Origin: Desulfosporosinus metallidurans
GTDB taxonomy: Bacteria > Bacillota > Desulfitobacteriia > Desulfitobacteriales > Desulfitobacteriaceae
Assembly (NCBI RefSeq): GCF_001936615.1
Contig: NZ_MLBF01000011.1
Location: 56,953 to 120,952, forward strand
DNA: 64,000 nucleotides
Direction of reading: 5' to 3'
Part shown: piece by piece, positions 61,791-64,000 of the stretch
Layout: the number at the start of each line of letters is the position of its first letter
Position numbering within the stretch: the stretch's first letter is position 1
Made by a program: the position numbers and the translations under genes
The notes under the pieces: model-generated
The model's input: the letters and a program-made list of their open reading frames with translations, nothing else
What the model was told of the DNA's origin: nothing
The model's database searches: none

Positions 61791-63881
61791 TTAGTCCGCA
61801 ACATTGACCCTTGGTTCAGACGTATTCAACTTATAAAGATCATAAAAAGACACGATCGTATGTTTCACCAACCATTTTCCATCACCAGCAAACGTGACAT
61901 CATTAGGCGGAAATTGAGGAGACGCAAAATATGGGTAATAATCTTGATAGAGAACACTCCCCGAAAAACTCTTCCCGGGATAATTTTCAGCGATATCGTT
62001 ATTTATCTGCGCAAAGTAAAGCATTATATCAGCTCTTGCGTTCGCATTAATAATTTGAATCCAGTTTCCATAATCGGCACTATTCATCATGCCATGAAAG
62101 CTTATATCACTTACACCCGATTTGTAATCATTCACCTTCCAAGTAAAGCGAACGCTCTTTCCAGCGATGGGCATTACGCCATATTGACTATTTAAATAAG
62201 CAGCAAATTCTTGATCAGTTTTTTTCGTCTGTTCGGGTGTTGGTGAGCTTTCGCGCGGCAGCTGTGCCAGTGTTTGATTGATATCCTGCGTTAACATGGG
62301 CTTCAACAAATTAATGGGTGTTGACAAGTATAAATTCTGTCCACCAGCCATATCTACAGTGGTCGTTCCTATTACTTCGGCCTGTTCATTAACTAACACT
62401 CCACCACTTGTCCCTGAAGAGATTGAGGCTGAGATTTGGATATAGGATGCTCCATCGATTACTTCTGATTTGGTGCTAATGATTCCATCACTCATTGTGT
62501 CATCTTTACCCGAGGGATTTCCAATGGTGTAAATTTTATCTCCGGTACCAATCTTGTCTGAATCACCGAGCGTAACTGGTTGTAAACCTGTTGCATCTAT
62601 TTTAAGCAAGGCCAAATCCTGCTTAGAATCGTAGGCCAAGACTTTTAAAACATCAAAGATCTTTCCATCTTTAGTTTTAACGTTTGCAGAATATGCGTCT
62701 TTGATTAAGTGATAGTTCGTAGCAATTTTACCAGTGGAGTCAATAATATATCCGCTACCACTGGCAATCGGTATACCATTTGAATCACTGACTTCAATAT
62801 TAACAATTGAAGGGTTGAACTTTTTGGCAATTTCACTTGCGGTATATGATAAGCCCTGCAGGGTTTCCTGTGACGATGGATATAAATATTTCTGAACTAA
62901 TGCCGAAGGCATGATAACATCTCCACCAAGGATATTTATTTGCGTAATTATACTACTCTTGGAGTTAAGATAATCTCCAGTAGTTTGATTATAGTCATAA
63001 TCGACAAGCAAAATAGGAGCAGTCTGAGCAGCAGCGTAAGCACTTCCCGCTAGGGCATCTGCAAAGCCGTTTCCAGTTGCAAGAAAGATTTTAGTCGAAT
63101 CGAAGTTACTATTAAATCTATTTAAGACGGCAACATTTCGAAGGTACTTATCGCTTCCGGTTATTCTTTCAACATTGGGAAATTGGGTTGATACAGACTC
63201 ATTGATTTGCTCCGTGGTGCCAATTAAGTATGTATGAGATATGTTATTTGAACTTAGATAATTCTTAATACTATTTGTCAAATGATCTCTAGGTACTAAT
63301 ATAATAGGGGCATTTTTTTGTGCGGCTATTGGGGAGATTGATAACGCATCGGCATAATCATCACCACTAACCACGGATAGTTCTTGTACGTCTCCTAGCT
63401 GTTTGGCAATTTCTATAGCAGTATCATACCTGTCACCCCCTGCCAACCGTGTTACATTGATTCCTAGATCTTTTACTTGGTTTTCAACGGTCAAGGAAAC
63501 TACTGCAGTTCCACCCACTAAATACACACTCTTTACTTTAAGATCTTGCAAAGTTTGCTTAGTTATGGGTGTTAAATTCTGAGCTTTAGTTAGTAAGATA
63601 GGTGCATTATACTTTTTAGCTAAGGGTGCAGCTGCTAGAGCATCCGGGAAATTATCTCCATAGGCTAAAATTGCATAATCAGACTGTGACCAGCCTTCTT
63701 TGGCGATATCTGAAGAAGTATCATACTGGGTGTAACCTGCAATGCGATGAGTCAAAGGAGAAGCGTTAACGTTTCGATTAAAAGTTATCTGAAGGACGCA
63801 TATGAAAATTACTAGCGTTAGCCATTTGTATTTTCTTCCTAATTTGTGATACTTCATCTTTAGAGAATCTTTATCTACCAT
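61791..63881 (-). CDS. Secreted trypsin-like protease with three CWB2 cell-wall repeats
   Basis: The ATG at 63881 follows GGGAGAG. The 696-residue product has a signal peptide (YKWLTLVIFICVLQITFNRN, with cleavage near VNASP). Three CWB2 (PF04122-type) repeats follow, each with a D-ALA/DAL.. and VGG-like pattern (FPDALAAAPLAKKYNAPILL, YADALSISPIAAQKNAPIIL, FADALAGSAYAAAQTAPILL). CWB2 repeats bind wall polymer and anchor S-layer proteins. A serine-protease domain has His (ATNYHLI), Asp (KQDLALLKI) and Ser (SSGTSGGVL). The last 150 residues are unassigned. It sits upstream of the glycan operon and may process or anchor surface proteins. Confidence 0.88.
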   Translation of the reverse strand: MVDKDSLKMKYHKLGRKYKWLTLVIFICVLQITFNRNVNASPLTHRIAGYTQYDTSSDIAKEGWSQSDYAILAYGDNFPDALAAAPLAKKYNAPILLTKAQNLTPITKQTLQDLKVKSVYLVGGTAVVSLTVENQVKDLGINVTRLAGGDRYDTAIEIAKQLGDVQELSVVSGDDYADALSISPIAAQKNAPIILVPRDHLTNSIKNYLSSNNISHTYLIGTTEQINESVSTQFPNVERITGSDKYLRNVAVLNRFNSNFDSTKIFLATGNGFADALAGSAYAAAQTAPILLVDYDYNQTTGDYLNSKSSIITQINILGGDVIMPSALVQKYLYPSSQETLQGLSYTASEIAKKFNPSIVNIEVSDSNGIPIASGSGYIIDSTGKIATNYHLIKDAYSANVKTKDGKIFDVLKVLAYDSKQDLALLKIDATGLQPVTLGDSDKIGTGDKIYTIGNPSGKDDTMSDGIISTKSEVIDGASYIQISASISSGTSGGVLVNEQAEVIGTTTVDMAGGQNLYLSTPINLLKPMLTQDINQTLAQLPRESSPTPEQTKKTDQEFAAYLNSQYGVMPIAGKSVRFTWKVNDYKSGVSDISFHGMMNSADYGNWIQIINANARADIMLYFAQINNDIAENYPGKSFSGSVLYQDYYPYFASPQFPPNDVTFAGDGKWLVKHTIVSFYDLYKLNTSEPRVNVAD

Positions 63882-64000
63882 TAGACAACTCTCCCTATCT
63901 TCATTTAGATATCTTAGTCTTTCTACGTTATTCCTATTTTTCCTCTTTACTCTAGTGAAAAAGATATCTTGCCTATTCACAGACTACTATGGATATGAAG

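Overview
The window reads like a spore-forming, Gram-positive anaerobe of the Desulfosporosinus/Desulfitobacterium type (Clostridia). That assignment is inferred from gene content: a SleB spore-cortex hydrolase, a YlbF-family protein, CWB2 cell-wall repeats, strong GGAGG ribosome sites, frequent TTG and GTG starts, and an APS kinase. No rRNA, tRNA, CRISPR array, prophage or replication origin was seen.

Positions 1-8500 are housekeeping and accessory genes: a truncated SGNH hydrolase, a YlbF protein with three small unrecognised proteins, a polar amino acid ABC transporter (ATPase, permease, lipoprotein), a Gln/Gly/Tyr-rich protein, a Tat-type metallophosphoesterase, a cluster of REP-like palindromes, and SleB.

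Positions 8500-16150 hold an RND efflux system on the minus strand: two TolC-like proteins, then a membrane fusion protein, an AcrB-type pump and a TetR regulator. The two transcription units have the same promoter/operator layout: a -35 TTGATT, a 17-base spacer, a -10 TATAAM, then a GACC-N4-GGTC palindrome. The TetR reading frame has no usable start codon, which suggests a frameshift. Positions 16190-21740 hold a DUF948-like protein, an S41 protease, a coiled-coil repeat protein, a DEAD-box helicase, a Uma2 protein and a frameshifted small exported protein.

Positions 21700-63900 are one long minus-strand surface-glycan locus. At its upstream end are a CWB2/trypsin-like protease and a WbaP-type initiating sugar-phosphate transferase. 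Then follow Rmd and Gmd (GDP-D-rhamnose), Wzm/Wzt (ABC export), a coiled-coil methyltransferase and four GT4 glycosyltransferases. Next come large membrane proteins, a CDP-sugar cassette (RfbF, RfbG, RfbH) with GtrA/GtrB, and an unusual group of an HMGL-type aldolase, a TPP enzyme, an SDR and a dehydroquinate-synthase-like cyclase. The downstream end holds a sulfotransferase fused to a Wzt_C-like domain, another GT4 enzyme, ManC, the APS kinase CysC and an O-antigen-ligase-type protein. This resembles ABC-dependent D-rhamnan O-antigen loci and Gram-positive S-layer glycan loci, with PAPS synthesis and sulfotransfer added. My main hypothesis is a sulfated, exported cell-surface glycan.

The stretch 27.2-34 kb is a zone of decay. 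It holds one intact IS1634-type element, fragments of at least three other transposases, a glycosyltransferase remnant, an epimerase gene split by a transposase fragment, and an orphan C-terminal fragment. The AT-rich CDP-sugar and membrane-protein stretch beside it looks transferred.
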